Shown here: piece by piece, positions 1 through 8,298 of the stretch
How positions within the stretch are numbered: the first letter of the stretch is position 1
Layout: each line of letters starts with the position of its first letter
From: Rhodobiaceae bacterium
Lineage (GTDB): Bacteria; Pseudomonadota; Alphaproteobacteria; RS24
Assembly (NCBI GenBank): GCA_002683515.1
Contig: NYTN01000004.1
Coordinates: 15,588-36,904 of the forward strand
Length of the DNA: 21,317 bases
Reading direction: 5' to 3'
Program-made: the position numbers and the translations under genes
The notes under the pieces: model-generated
Database searches by the model: none
The model's input: only the letters and a program-made list of their open reading frames with translations
Told to the model about the DNA's origin: nothing

Positions 1-329
1 CCAGCGACAATCTCATAAGGTTCTGTCGCGCTATCATCCGGATTTGAGCGAACCAAAATCGGCTGCAATATGCCCTTTTCACGGATAGAATTGGCCAACC
101 CCTTTAAGGCCTCTTTGTCAAACTCACGCCTCGGTTGGAACTTACCTGGGACAAGTTTCTCAACACCAATAATGTTAAGCCCCCGAGCAGAAGTGTCCCG
201 GGTGGCGGAGGCAGAACCTTTGTTTGGCCTTCCTTTGGCAGGCGCCTTAACGTCAGCCGACAGCCCAATATCCACATCACCGATTAGCGCCGACAAGCCG
301 CGCCCTAGGCCTCTCTTTTTATCCACCAT
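1..329 (-). CDS. parB: ParB chromosome-partitioning protein, N-terminal part (cut by window edge)
   Basis: Only the first 109 codons are inside the window. The protein begins MVDKKRGLGRGLSALIGDV, which contains the LGRGLSALI box that ParB uses to stimulate ParA ATPase. A low-complexity linker rich in Ala, Lys, Pro and Ser follows (about residues 26-50). Then comes the start of the ParB/Srx CTP-binding domain: a VEKLVPGKFQPRREFD-type segment, GLANSIREKGILQPILVR, and YEIVAG at the edge, just before the expected GERR box. ParB is a parS-binding CTPase clamp that loads at parS and organises the origin for segregation. The ATG lies inside the end of parA (11-bp overlap), with a purine-rich GGGAGA upstream, so translation is probably coupled to parA. 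Two parS sites lie upstream in the same window. The helix-turn-helix and dimerisation domains are not visible. Identification is firm. Confidence 0.96.
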   Translation of the reverse strand, partial: MVDKKRGLGRGLSALIGDVDIGLSADVKAPAKGRPNKGSASATRDTSARGLNIIGVEKLVPGKFQPRREFDKEALKGLANSIREKGILQPILVRSNPDDSATEPYEIVA

Positions 330-1203
330 GGCTTTCTCCCTTTTCAGCTGCCTTTTCAGCTGCCATGAACTCAGCATTTAGCTGTTTCTCGCGCTGAATG
401 AGTTCGGACGCCAGCCGCATATAAGCCTGACTTCCCGCACATTTATGATCATAAAGAAGCGCGGGCTGACCGAAGGAGGGCGCCTCTGAAATACGCACAT
501 TTCTGGGTATTACAGTCTTATAGACGCGCTCGCCTAAATGCGTGCGCACATCCTCCTCAACCTGGCCGGAAAGATTATTACGTGGGTCATACATGGTCAG
601 AACCACACCTTGAATTTCTAGGCCGGGGTTAAGCGCAGTGCGCACCTGTTCAATTGTTTTAAGCAACTGGCTGAGGCCCTCAAGCGCAAAAAACTCGCAC
701 TGCATCGGAACCAAAACAGCATTTGCAGCAGTCATCGCGTTCAAAGTCAGCATGTTTAGCGACGGCGGGCAATCAATCAAAACGTAGTTGTAATGGGCCG
801 TGGCGGCCCCGAGCGCTTCCTTCAATCGGTGCAAACGCCGTGGATTATCAGCCAAAGCCACCTCAATGCCCAGCAAATCCATGCTGGATGCCACAAGATC
901 ACAATTTGGGACAACCGTTTTCACAACAGCATTGTCTAAATCTGTTTCATCAAGCAAGAGCTCGTATGCCGAGGCCTTTCGGTCCGTTGGGTTCACCCCC
1001 AGTCCGGTGCTCGCATTGCCCTGCGGATCGAGGTCTATTAATAAAACACGCTCACCAATCGCGGCCAACGCCGTACCAAGATTAATTGTTGTGGTTGTTT
1101 TGCCAACGCCACCCTTTTGGTTCGCCACCGCTAAAATACGCGGTGCGGGAGGCGCTGATGGGCCCGCATCTATTGATTGTGAAGCTATCGGCTGTGCTGA
1201 CAA
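319..1203 (-). CDS. parA: ParA chromosome-partitioning ATPase
   Basis: This is a deviant-Walker ATPase of the ParA/Soj type, 294 residues, that moves ParB-parS complexes by ATP-dependent nucleoid binding. Visible motifs: deviant Walker A KGGVGKTT at residues 30-37 with the signature lysine at 30, Walker A' LLIDLDPQGNAS at about 54-65, and a DCPPSLNMLT Walker B segment further on. About 20 residues precede the first strand, a short tail common in alphaproteobacterial ParA. The start is a TTG: an in-frame TAA lies two codons upstream, and AGAGGA sits 7 nt before it. parB overlaps its 3' end by 11 bp. The gap to rsmG upstream is 78 bp, so the order rsmG-parA-parB probably forms one transcription unit with mnmG. 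The length and motifs leave no realistic alternative. Confidence 0.97.
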   Translation of the reverse strand: MSAQPIASQSIDAGPSAPPAPRILAVANQKGGVGKTTTTINLGTALAAIGERVLLIDLDPQGNASTGLGVNPTDRKASAYELLLDETDLDNAVVKTVVPNCDLVASSMDLLGIEVALADNPRRLHRLKEALGAATAHYNYVLIDCPPSLNMLTLNAMTAANAVLVPMQCEFFALEGLSQLLKTIEQVRTALNPGLEIQGVVLTMYDPRNNLSGQVEEDVRTHLGERVYKTVIPRNVRISEAPSFGQPALLYDHKCAGSQAYMRLASELIQREKQLNAEFMAAEKAAEKGESHGG

Positions 1204-1281
1204 AATTTATTCCTCTTTATTACCCTTATTCATACACTCGCCAAAACCAATAAAACTGGGCATTAGAGATAGGGCCGTGCC

Positions 1282-1965
1282 TTAACTAGCGTATCCAGAT
1301 TGATGCAACTCGGGCTGACGACAAACTAGGATTCTGGCATCCTGGTCTGTTTTACTTTGCACAACCTCAAGGCCTATATTCCACGAAACCTCGCACGCCG
1401 TCAATTCCTCTTGCCATCCCCGCCCCTTCATAAAGAGGCCAATTGTGTGGATATCAAAGTATGATGCGGACATAAAGAGGAGCTTGTCTAATGGTGCCAG
1501 CGCGCGGGCACTTATAACATCAACACCCCCGAAGGTTTCGGGGTTTTTTTGACAGATCTCCTCAATTCGGCCCTCATGCACCTTGGCTGGCGCTCCGGTT
1601 TCCCTAATAACAGTTTTAAGAAACTCACACTTCCTGCCATCACTCTCAATCAAATGCACGGATCCGCCGTCTAGCGCAGGTCGCCCCGCCCACATGAGAG
1701 AAATCACGAGGCCGGGAAAACCTCCACCGCTCCCAAGGTCAACCCATTTTCGAGCCAGAGGAGGGGCCAGAGACGCAAGTTGCGCCGAGTCCGCAACGTG
1801 CCGCGTCCAAAATTGACTTAGCGTGGCCGGCCCAACGAGATTAATGGAGCTCTGCCACTTTTCCAAAAGCGACTGATAAACCCTTAGCTGATCAATTGTT
1901 TCACGTGAAACATTGAAGGCCTGAGCGAGGTTTTCAACATCAGGGTTGGCATCTGCCTCACGCAT
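1282..1965 (-). CDS. rsmG: 16S rRNA (guanine527-N7)-methyltransferase RsmG (GidB)
   Basis: RsmG transfers a methyl group from SAM to G527 of 16S rRNA. The predicted protein is 227 residues, with the class I SAM-binding motif DLGSGGGFPG at about residues 76-85, the HVADSAQL segment at 56-63, and an NVSRET segment at 18-23. I start it at the ATG whose first codons overlap the mnmG stop by 8 bp, because a very purine-rich GGAGGGGGAGG lies directly before it. A longer in-frame version beginning at 2019 would add 18 residues lying entirely inside mnmG and unlike the family. The codons for NVSRET form a perfect parS site (1897-1912), so this stretch is constrained twice. A terminator-like hairpin on the opposite strand lies at 1527-1550. 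It probably belongs to a mnmG-rsmG-parA-parB operon. Confidence 0.95.
   Translation of the reverse strand: MREADANPDVENLAQAFNVSRETIDQLRVYQSLLEKWQSSINLVGPATLSQFWTRHVADSAQLASLAPPLARKWVDLGSGGGFPGLVISLMWAGRPALDGGSVHLIESDGRKCEFLKTVIRETGAPAKVHEGRIEEICQKNPETFGGVDVISARALAPLDKLLFMSASYFDIHTIGLFMKGRGWQEELTACEVSWNIGLEVVQSKTDQDARILVCRQPELHQSGYAS
1527..1550 (+). terminator. Intrinsic-terminator-shaped hairpin antisense to rsmG
   Basis: On the plus strand CCCCGAA (1527-1533) pairs perfectly with TTCGGGG (1537-1543) across a 3-nt GGT loop, and seven T residues follow at once (1544-1550). This is the textbook form of a Rho-independent terminator. It points against rsmG and lies within its coding region, at the codons for KNPETFGG. 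It would stop antisense transcription moving in the plus direction. There is no plus-strand gene here, so chance within coding sequence is possible. Confidence 0.45.
1897..1912. promoter_or_regulatory. parS: parS centromere site 1 (inside rsmG)
   Basis: The sequence TGTTTCACGTGAAACA is a perfect 16-bp palindrome and matches the conserved bacterial parS consensus recognised by the ParB helix-turn-helix. It lies in rsmG, where it encodes part of NVSRET. The adjacent parA and parB genes provide the cognate proteins. Confidence 0.95.
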
Positions 1966-3859
1966 CCTCCCCCTCCGGCGCTTTTCTAGATTTGGTGACC
2001 GCCACGCCCCGCTTAGCAAGGTGCAACAAAAGCGTCAAGGCGGCGGGTGTTACGCCATCAACGCGCGCCGCCTGCCCCAATGTTGCTGGACGCGCGGCGG
2101 CAAGCTTTTGCCTAACCTCGCTGGACATGCCCTCAACAGAAAGGAAGTCAATATTTTCAGGAAGCCGCAGCCGCTCATCGCGCCTAAAGGCGGCAATGTC
2201 AGCCTTTTGTCTGTCGAGATAGCCTGCATATTGCGCATCGGTTTCAATCTGCTGGCGTATAGCGGGCTTCCAGCTGGACATTTCAGACCATATTGCCTGC
2301 AGTTGCGCCCACTCAATATCTGGGTGCGCCAATAGGTCAGCGACGCTTCTGCGAATGCCGTCCGAATTGACAGGCAGTCCGCGCTTTTGGGCTTCGCTTG
2401 GGGTCAAATTTGTTTGTGAAGCAAACCCTCTGGCAGCTAGGAGAGCGTCTCTTTTCTCCGCCCAAGACGCCGCCCTTTCAGCGCCCACACAGCCAAGGGC
2501 GATGCCCGTAGGGGTTAACCTTTGATCAGCATTATCTGCGCGCAATGAAAGCCTGTACTCAGCGCGTGCCGTAAACATCCGATACGGCTCACTCACACCT
2601 TTCACAACCAGGTCATCGATCATCACGCCAATATAAGCCTCTGCGCGGTCCAGAACAAAAGCATCGCTGCCGCCGACCCTTCGTGCAGCATTCAGTCCGG
2701 CAACCAAGCCTTGCCCTGCCGCCTCTTCATATCCGGTGGTCCCATTAATCTGTCCAGCAAGATATAGACCGGGGAAGGTTTTTGCCTCAAGGGTGGGTAG
2801 TAATTCACGGGGATCAATATAGTCGTATTCGATGGCATAGCCCGGACGAATAATGGTGACATCCTCTAGCCCCGGAATGGTGCGCACAAATGCCTCCTGA
2901 ATGTTTTCAGGCAAAGCAGACGAGATACCATTTGGGTAAACTGTGTAATCATCAAGCCCTTCGGGCTCCAGAAATATCTGATGTCTTCCGCGGTCGGCAA
3001 AGCGATAAATTTTGTCCTCGATAGAGGGGCAGTATCGCGGCCCGACGCCATCAATCTGACCCGAAAAAACAGGCGACTTCTTGAGGTTATCAGCTACAAT
3101 CTGATGTGTTTCAGGGGTTGTTCCGGTGATATGACAAATGGTTTGGGGTGTTGTTATGCGATCCGTTAAAAAAGAAAACGGCTCAGGAGGCGCGTCCCCG
3201 AGCTGGGGTTCGCATTTATCATAATTGATTGTTCTCCCGTCCAGCCGAGCTGGGGTTCCAGTTTTGAGGCGCGCCATTTTAAACCCGTGCGCATAAAGGC
3301 GCTCCGAAAGCTTCTTAGACGGCGCTTCGCCGTGCCGCCCTGCGGGTATTCGCTTTTCACCAATATGAATAAGGCCGTCCAAAAAAGTTCCCGCGGTCAG
3401 TACGACTGCGGGGGCGAAAAAGCGACGCCCATCTTCACATAAAACACCGCCGGCGCGGCCCCTATCAGTAACAATATCAGCCACAGCGCCCGCAACGATA
3501 TCAAGCCCCTTAACCGACGCCAGCTCAGCCTGCATGGCCTCGCGGTAAAGCTTTCTGTCGGCCTGCGCGCGCGGCCCCCGAACTGCCGGCCCCTTGCGGC
3601 GGTTTAATACTCGAAACTGTATACCGCCACAGTCAGCAACGCGGGCCATTAGGCCATCCATCGCATCAATCTCACGAACCAAATGCCCCTTTCCCACCCC
3701 GCCGATAGCGGGATTGCAAGACATCTCACCAATAGTTTCAAGCTTGTGGGTGACCAGCAGAGTCTGTGCGCCCAAGCGCGCAGATGCAGCGGCTGCCTCG
3801 CACCCTGCGTGCCCGCCACCAATCACAATGACATCATACTTATCTTGAACCATACCCAT
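1958..3859 (-). CDS. mnmG: tRNA uridine-5-carboxymethylaminomethyl synthesis enzyme MnmG (GidA)
   Basis: MnmG is the FAD-dependent partner of MnmE that installs the (carboxymethyl)aminomethyl group on U34 of certain tRNAs. The protein is 633 residues, the normal family length. Motifs: dinucleotide-binding GGGHAGCEAA at about 14-23, the SCNPAIGGVGKGH segment with the conserved Cys48, RKGPAVRGPRAQADR at about 88-102, GPRYCPSIEDK carrying the second conserved cysteine, and the FTARAEYRLSLRADNAD block typical of the C-terminal half. The chosen ATG gives MGMVQDKYDV; a second ATG two codons later is equally possible, since neither has a strong ribosome site. The stop overlaps the rsmG start by 8 bp. 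The 79-bp gap to mnmE contains a parS site. The gene points away from the origin. Confidence 0.98.
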   Translation of the reverse strand: MGMVQDKYDVIVIGGGHAGCEAAAASARLGAQTLLVTHKLETIGEMSCNPAIGGVGKGHLVREIDAMDGLMARVADCGGIQFRVLNRRKGPAVRGPRAQADRKLYREAMQAELASVKGLDIVAGAVADIVTDRGRAGGVLCEDGRRFFAPAVVLTAGTFLDGLIHIGEKRIPAGRHGEAPSKKLSERLYAHGFKMARLKTGTPARLDGRTINYDKCEPQLGDAPPEPFSFLTDRITTPQTICHITGTTPETHQIVADNLKKSPVFSGQIDGVGPRYCPSIEDKIYRFADRGRHQIFLEPEGLDDYTVYPNGISSALPENIQEAFVRTIPGLEDVTIIRPGYAIEYDYIDPRELLPTLEAKTFPGLYLAGQINGTTGYEEAAGQGLVAGLNAARRVGGSDAFVLDRAEAYIGVMIDDLVVKGVSEPYRMFTARAEYRLSLRADNADQRLTPTGIALGCVGAERAASWAEKRDALLAARGFASQTNLTPSEAQKRGLPVNSDGIRRSVADLLAHPDIEWAQLQAIWSEMSSWKPAIRQQIETDAQYAGYLDRQKADIAAFRRDERLRLPENIDFLSVEGMSSEVRQKLAAARPATLGQAARVDGVTPAALTLLLHLAKRGVAVTKSRKAPEGEDA

Positions 3860-3896
3860 GCGCCGTTTTTATACAACCCCCCGCCACTCGGCAAGA

Positions 3897-3912
3897 TGTT
3901 TCACGTGAAACA
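3897..3912. promoter_or_regulatory. parS: parS centromere site 2 (mnmG-mnmE gap)
   Basis: This is a second perfect copy of TGTTTCACGTGAAACA, identical over all 16 bp to the site in rsmG. It lies 37 bp upstream of the mnmG start, within the 79-bp gap between mnmE and mnmG. Bound ParB could also affect expression of mnmG and the genes after it, because any promoter in this gap would overlap the site. Confidence 0.95.
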
Positions 3913-3938
3913 ATCGAAGCCTAATCGACGAATGCCAC

Positions 3939-5264
3939 TTACTTTCCTATACAAAAATCTCGAAAAACAATGTCCAGCAGGCTTTCAACATCTACCGCCC
4001 CTGTTATCCGCCCGATTTCACGCATAGCAAGCCTCAAGTCCTCAGCCACCAGCTCAAGCTCCACGCCCGAGCTGGCGCGCTCAAGACCTCTCTTTAATGC
4101 GACGCCGCCCTCCTGAAGGGCGTTGCGGTGGCGCGTTCGGGTTAAGGCGGGGCGCTCAGCCAATCCAAAGTTTTCTTGAACTCTAGTATTAAGAGCCGCA
4201 ATCAAAGCTGGCATACCCGCCCCCGTCTCAACAGAAATCTCATAAAAATCTGCTGCCAGAAGGCCTGAGGGTCGTGGCGTGGTGCCTAGATCTTGCTTAT
4301 TGACGACGTATATATCGCCCTCTTGAAAACGCACTTCGTCCTCTTGGGCTGGCTCGCCAAAAGCTGTGACATGCAGGCGAATATCAGCTTCCGTCGCTCT
4401 TTTGAGGGCTCGGCGAACGCCCTCCCGCTCAATCTCATCACCTGCCTCACGAATACCGGCAGTGTCAGCAAGTACAGCCGGCACACCCCCAAGTGTTAAA
4501 GACACCTCAACTACATCTCTGGTTGTACCTGCGCGCGCGGAAACAATCGCGGCCTCTCGCCCGGCTAAATAATTAAGTACGCTGGATTTACCAACATTCG
4601 GAGCGCCGATAATGGCGATTTCAACACCATGGCGCAAAGCGCGCCCCCGATCATCAAGAATATGGGCGGCAATTTCATCTTTTAAAATTGCGACCTCACC
4701 CAAAACAGCCTGACCAATGCCGCCAGGCAAATCCTCATCAGCGAACTCTATGTCTGCCTCCAAATGCGCCAGCGATAAAGCCAGCTTTTGTCTCCAGCCC
4801 TCATAAAGCTCGCCTAGGGCGCCCTGCATCTGCCGAAAGGCCTGTTTTTGCTGCGCCACTGTTTCAGCGTCAATCATATCCGCGACAGCTTCGGCTTGCG
4901 TGAGGTCCATACGCCCATTGAGAACAGCAAGGCGCGTAAACTCGCCCGGCTCAGCCGGTCTAAGTTCTTTAAATCGCGATAAGACCTCAAGAATACAGTC
5001 AACAATTGCGACGCCACCATGAATATGTAGCTCCGCCATATCCTCACTCGTATAGGAGTGGGGTGCCTGAAAAAACAACACAAGGCCGGAGTCTATAGGC
5101 TCGCCTGTCTCTGGGTCTGACAAAACCCTTAACGCTGCCTGACGCGGCTCTGGCGAAGCTTTGCCGGTTAATTCCTCAACAATTTTTTGGGTGTGACTGC
5201 CAGAAAGGCGGATGATGGCAATCGCGCCACGCCCCGGCGGAGTCGATAAGGCATAAATTGTCAT
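3939..5264 (-). CDS. mnmE: tRNA modification GTPase MnmE (TrmE/ThdF)
   Basis: MnmE is a dimeric, potassium-activated GTPase that works with MnmG on wobble uridine of tRNA. The 441 residues show all parts: the N-terminal tetrahydrofolate-binding domain (TIYALSTPPGRGAIAIIRLSG at the start and LRPAEPGEFTRLAVLNGRMDL near 101-121), a helical domain, and an inserted G domain. G-domain motifs are G1 GAPNVGKS (220-227), G2 GTTRD (246-250), G3 DTAG (267-270) and G4 NKQD (322-325). The protein ends with FCIGK, the invariant C-terminus whose cysteine is needed for modification. The start ATG has AAGGGGGTGAAG just upstream. It is divergent from the DUF255 gene and separated from mnmG by a parS-bearing gap. 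Confidence 0.98.
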   Translation of the reverse strand: MTIYALSTPPGRGAIAIIRLSGSHTQKIVEELTGKASPEPRQAALRVLSDPETGEPIDSGLVLFFQAPHSYTSEDMAELHIHGGVAIVDCILEVLSRFKELRPAEPGEFTRLAVLNGRMDLTQAEAVADMIDAETVAQQKQAFRQMQGALGELYEGWRQKLALSLAHLEADIEFADEDLPGGIGQAVLGEVAILKDEIAAHILDDRGRALRHGVEIAIIGAPNVGKSSVLNYLAGREAAIVSARAGTTRDVVEVSLTLGGVPAVLADTAGIREAGDEIEREGVRRALKRATEADIRLHVTAFGEPAQEDEVRFQEGDIYVVNKQDLGTTPRPSGLLAADFYEISVETGAGMPALIAALNTRVQENFGLAERPALTRTRHRNALQEGGVALKRGLERASSGVELELVAEDLRLAMREIGRITGAVDVESLLDIVFRDFCIGK

Positions 5265-5361
5265 TCTTCACCCCCTTCATATGAGACGTCGCATGCTTGC
5301 TGAATCATCATGGGCGTATATGATGGTATTTCCTTCGTCAATAAATTTCAATGAGCGCGGC

Positions 5362-7557
5362 ATGACACAAGATCCAGCATACCTCCAAAAAGATCTTGTT
5401 AACAGGCTTGCCAATGAAACCAGCCCTTATTTGTTGCAACATAAAGATAATCCTGTGCACTGGCAGCCATGGGATGCCAAGGCGCTCGAAACTGCGCAAG
5501 CCTTAGACAAACCAATTTTGTTGTCTATCGGTTATTCAGCGTGCCATTGGTGTCATGTCATGGCACATGAGAGCTTTGAAAACGAAGCAATTGCTGCCGT
5601 CATGAACGAGCTATTCATCAACATCAAGGTAGACCGAGAGGAGCGCCCCGACATTGATGATATTTATATGTCGGCTTTGCATATGATGGGGGAACAGGGG
5701 GGCTGGCCATTAACCATGTTTTTGTTGCCAGATGGCAAGCCGTTCTGGGGTGGGACTTATTTCTCACCAATTGCGAAATATGGACGCCCTAGCTTCCCGG
5801 ATATTTGCCGCGAGATTGCTAGAATATGCAAAGAAGAAAATAAAAAAGTTATAGAAAACGCAGAAAAGCTAACTGAGGCACTGCACAACAAAAACAGCGC
5901 CGTCTTTAAGACTTCAGGTATAGAGCAACTCTCCCCAGACCTCCCGCTAGGCGTGCCTGAAGATTTGGCTGGCGAAGCCTCGGAAAACCTCGCGAGACAA
6001 ATTGATTTAACTTATGGCGGCATGCAGGGGGCGCCCAAGTTTCCTCAGCCCCTTGTTTATGATCTGCTTTGGCAGGACTGGCTACGGAGTGGGCGAGACG
6101 TCAGTCGTGAAGCGGTTTTAATAACCCTCAGCGGGCTTTGTCATGGTGGCATTTTCGATCATGTCCGCGGCGGGTTTTGTCGTTACGCCGTCGATGCGGA
6201 ATGGCTCGTTCCCCATTTTGAAAAAATGATTTATGACAACGCCCTTTTGCTGGATTTATTGGGAAATGTCTGGAAATCAACCCATGACGAGATGTTAAAA
6301 GACCGTATCGAAAAAACAGTGAACTGGCTTTTTAAAGAAATGCTTACAGGCACATCCGACAGAGCAGGCGATAACAACACAGCCTTTGCCGCAAGCCTTG
6401 ACGCCGATAGCGAAGGAGAAGAGGGCAAATACTATGTTTGGACAACGGCAGAGCTGGGCTCCCTCTTGGGAGAAAATTATTCTGCTTTTGCCCATGCCTA
6501 CCGAGTGACCGATGATGGTAATTTCTCTGAAGGCGGCGCAGTAAATATTCTTAACCGCTTGCCGCCATCAATGCTTAATGGGGGCTTTCGTGATGAGGCT
6601 GAACATACGCAATCTCTAAGTATTTTAGCGCTCGCGCAAAGTCTTCGGACTCCACCCGGCCGGGACGACAAAATACTGGCAGATTGGAATGGGCTTGTGA
6701 TTGCGGCTCTGGCTCGTTTGGCCCCTATTTTTCAAAATAAAGAGTGGCTAGAGACCGCCGAGAAGGCCCTTAAGGGCATTCTTCAAAATATGTCTTACGA
6801 AGATGGCGGTTTTTTGAAGCTTGCACACGCCGCGCGCGGTGACGTCCAACTAGACGTAAGCATGGCTGAAGATTATGCAAATATGATAGATGCCGCATTG
6901 TCTCTTTTCAGCGCCACAGGAAAACCGGAATATTTAACAACAGGCGAAGCGCTTATCAAAACGCTTGAAGCGTTTTATGCAGATAGTTTGGGAGGGTTCT
7001 ATATGACCTCATCAGATGCTGTGTCACTTATTGCGCGCCCCCACAACAGTTATGATGGCGCGACGCCAAACGCTAACGGAACGATGGTAAGTGTCTACCG
7101 GCGACTTTCCGTTTTCACCGGAAAACAGGATTATCGCGACAAACTGGAGGCCCTAATCAAAACCCAGGCCATAACCGCCATCAAGCATTACCCGCAAATG
7201 CCGCGCTATCTAACAGAAACAGAAAATACCCGACATCAGGCCAGTTGCGTTATCATTGGCGACCCGTCAGATAGCGGCTTTAAACATTTAATGGAAACAG
7301 CACACGCCCACCCATGCCCGGGACTTGTTGTGCATCCGGTTTTGCCTGGCCAAAATCCACCCAGCCATATTCCATTTAATGAAGTTGCGGCCGCTGGTGC
7401 TGGGCCTGATAAAATGTCATTTGCCTTTGACCAAGCCACGGCATATGTTTGTACGCATAATGCATGCTTGCCCCCCGCCAAATCTGTTGAAGAGTTAACA
7501 ACACGATTGAACGGGTTTGTACATGTAGCTGTTTTAAATTTTGAGCAACGCCGATAG
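5362..7557 (+). CDS. DUF255 thioredoxin-fold protein (YyaL/SPATA20 family)
   Basis: This belongs to the widespread YyaL-type family: an N-terminal thioredoxin-like domain fused to an (alpha/alpha)6 toroid resembling sugar epimerases and glycosidases. The biochemical role is not established. From the chosen start (731 residues) the typical opening RLANETSPYLLQHKDNPVHW is near residues 15-34. A redox-type CHWC sits at 61-64, then KVDREERPDID and GGWPLTMFLLPDG. The toroid carries PHFEKMIYDNALLL, DADSEGEEGKYYVW and DWNGLVIAALARLAP. An upstream in-frame ATG at 5281 would add 27 residues unlike the family. The 5362 start restores a 97-bp divergent gap to mnmE but has only a weak ribosome site. The gene runs head-on to its neighbours, and the hydrolase gene follows 10 bp later, probably in the same transcript. 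Family certain, start moderately sure. Confidence 0.92.
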   Translation: MTQDPAYLQKDLVNRLANETSPYLLQHKDNPVHWQPWDAKALETAQALDKPILLSIGYSACHWCHVMAHESFENEAIAAVMNELFINIKVDREERPDIDDIYMSALHMMGEQGGWPLTMFLLPDGKPFWGGTYFSPIAKYGRPSFPDICREIARICKEENKKVIENAEKLTEALHNKNSAVFKTSGIEQLSPDLPLGVPEDLAGEASENLARQIDLTYGGMQGAPKFPQPLVYDLLWQDWLRSGRDVSREAVLITLSGLCHGGIFDHVRGGFCRYAVDAEWLVPHFEKMIYDNALLLDLLGNVWKSTHDEMLKDRIEKTVNWLFKEMLTGTSDRAGDNNTAFAASLDADSEGEEGKYYVWTTAELGSLLGENYSAFAHAYRVTDDGNFSEGGAVNILNRLPPSMLNGGFRDEAEHTQSLSILALAQSLRTPPGRDDKILADWNGLVIAALARLAPIFQNKEWLETAEKALKGILQNMSYEDGGFLKLAHAARGDVQLDVSMAEDYANMIDAALSLFSATGKPEYLTTGEALIKTLEAFYADSLGGFYMTSSDAVSLIARPHNSYDGATPNANGTMVSVYRRLSVFTGKQDYRDKLEALIKTQAITAIKHYPQMPRYLTETENTRHQASCVIIGDPSDSGFKHLMETAHAHPCPGLVVHPVLPGQNPPSHIPFNEVAAAGAGPDKMSFAFDQATAYVCTHNACLPPAKSVEELTTRLNGFVHVAVLNFEQRR

Positions 7558-7567
7558 GGGAATATTA

Positions 7568-8266
7568 ATGACCGGAAACATGATTTCTATAGAAACGTCT
7601 GGCACCTCAGGACAAATGGGTGCCTATATAGCAACACCCGATAACGAAAGCGCGCCTGGCCTTGTTATCATTCAAGAAGTTTTCGGCGTTAATGACTTTA
7701 TCCGAGCTACGGTCGAAGCATATGCTGCAAAAGGTTTCGTAACAGCAGCGCCGGATATTTTCTGGCGTCTTGAGCCGGGCGTTCAGCTTAACCCGAATGA
7801 GGAAACCGAGTTTAATCGCGGCATTGAGCTTATGGGTCAGTTTGATCAACCAACCGGCATTGAAGATATTCAAGCCACCATCACAGCGCTGCGTAACAAC
7901 CCGTCATGCAACGGAAAAGTCGGTGTGCTTGGCTTTTGTCTTGGCGGGCGTCTAGCTTATATGGCTGCGCTTGGCACAGATGCAGATGTGGCTGTCAGTT
8001 ATTATGGTGTGGGTATTGAAACAATGCTCGACCAAGCCAATGATGTTAAAATTCCAACATTGCTTCATATTGCCGAAGAGGATGGGTTTGTGCCACCGGA
8101 AGCTCAGGCGGCAATTAAGAATGGTCTAACAGCCGATAATTTTGATGTTCAAATTTATCCAGGCGTTGACCATGGTTTTGCACGCTTCACTGGAATGCAC
8201 TATGACGAAGCCGCAGCCAATCTTGCCAATGAACGTTCAATGGCACTTTTGAAAAGCACGCTTTAG
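7568..8266 (+). CDS. Dienelactone hydrolase family protein
   Basis: This is an alpha/beta hydrolase of the carboxymethylenebutenolidase type. The first member hydrolyses dienelactone to maleylacetate, but most chromosomal homologues have unknown substrates. The 232 residues carry GFCLGG with nucleophile Cys124, Asp172 in EEDGFVPP, His202 in VDHGFAR, and Glu37 in QEVFG. This reproduces the Cys-Asp-His triad and supporting glutamate at almost the same positions as Pseudomonas ClcD. I chose the ATG preceded by AGGGGAA with a 5-nt spacer; a TTG at 7541 would overlap the preceding gene. No signal peptide is seen, so it is probably cytosolic. Its place directly after the DUF255 gene suggests joint expression. 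No aromatic-degradation genes are nearby, so a role in chloroaromatic breakdown should not be assumed. It converges on rho across a 32-bp gap. Confidence 0.93.
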   Translation: MTGNMISIETSGTSGQMGAYIATPDNESAPGLVIIQEVFGVNDFIRATVEAYAAKGFVTAAPDIFWRLEPGVQLNPNEETEFNRGIELMGQFDQPTGIEDIQATITALRNNPSCNGKVGVLGFCLGGRLAYMAALGTDADVAVSYYGVGIETMLDQANDVKIPTLLHIAEEDGFVPPEAQAAIKNGLTADNFDVQIYPGVDHGFARFTGMHYDEAAANLANERSMALLKSTL

Positions 8267-8298
8267 GTTTCAATCGATAGCTTTAAATTAATCGTTTT

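Noticed and set aside
319..327. DnaA-like TTATCCACC at the parA/parB overlap
   Set aside because: One mismatch at the last base, isolated, and fully explained by the first codons of parB (MVDKK).
7102..7121. parS-like GTTTTCACCGGAAAAC inside the DUF255 gene
   Set aside because: The central CACGTG is absent, so ParB recognition is unlikely.
8267..8298. Possible terminator between the hydrolase gene and rho (CGAT...ATCG followed by T6)
   Set aside because: The stem is only 4 bp with a 12-nt loop; not a convincing hairpin, although convergent genes make a terminator plausible.
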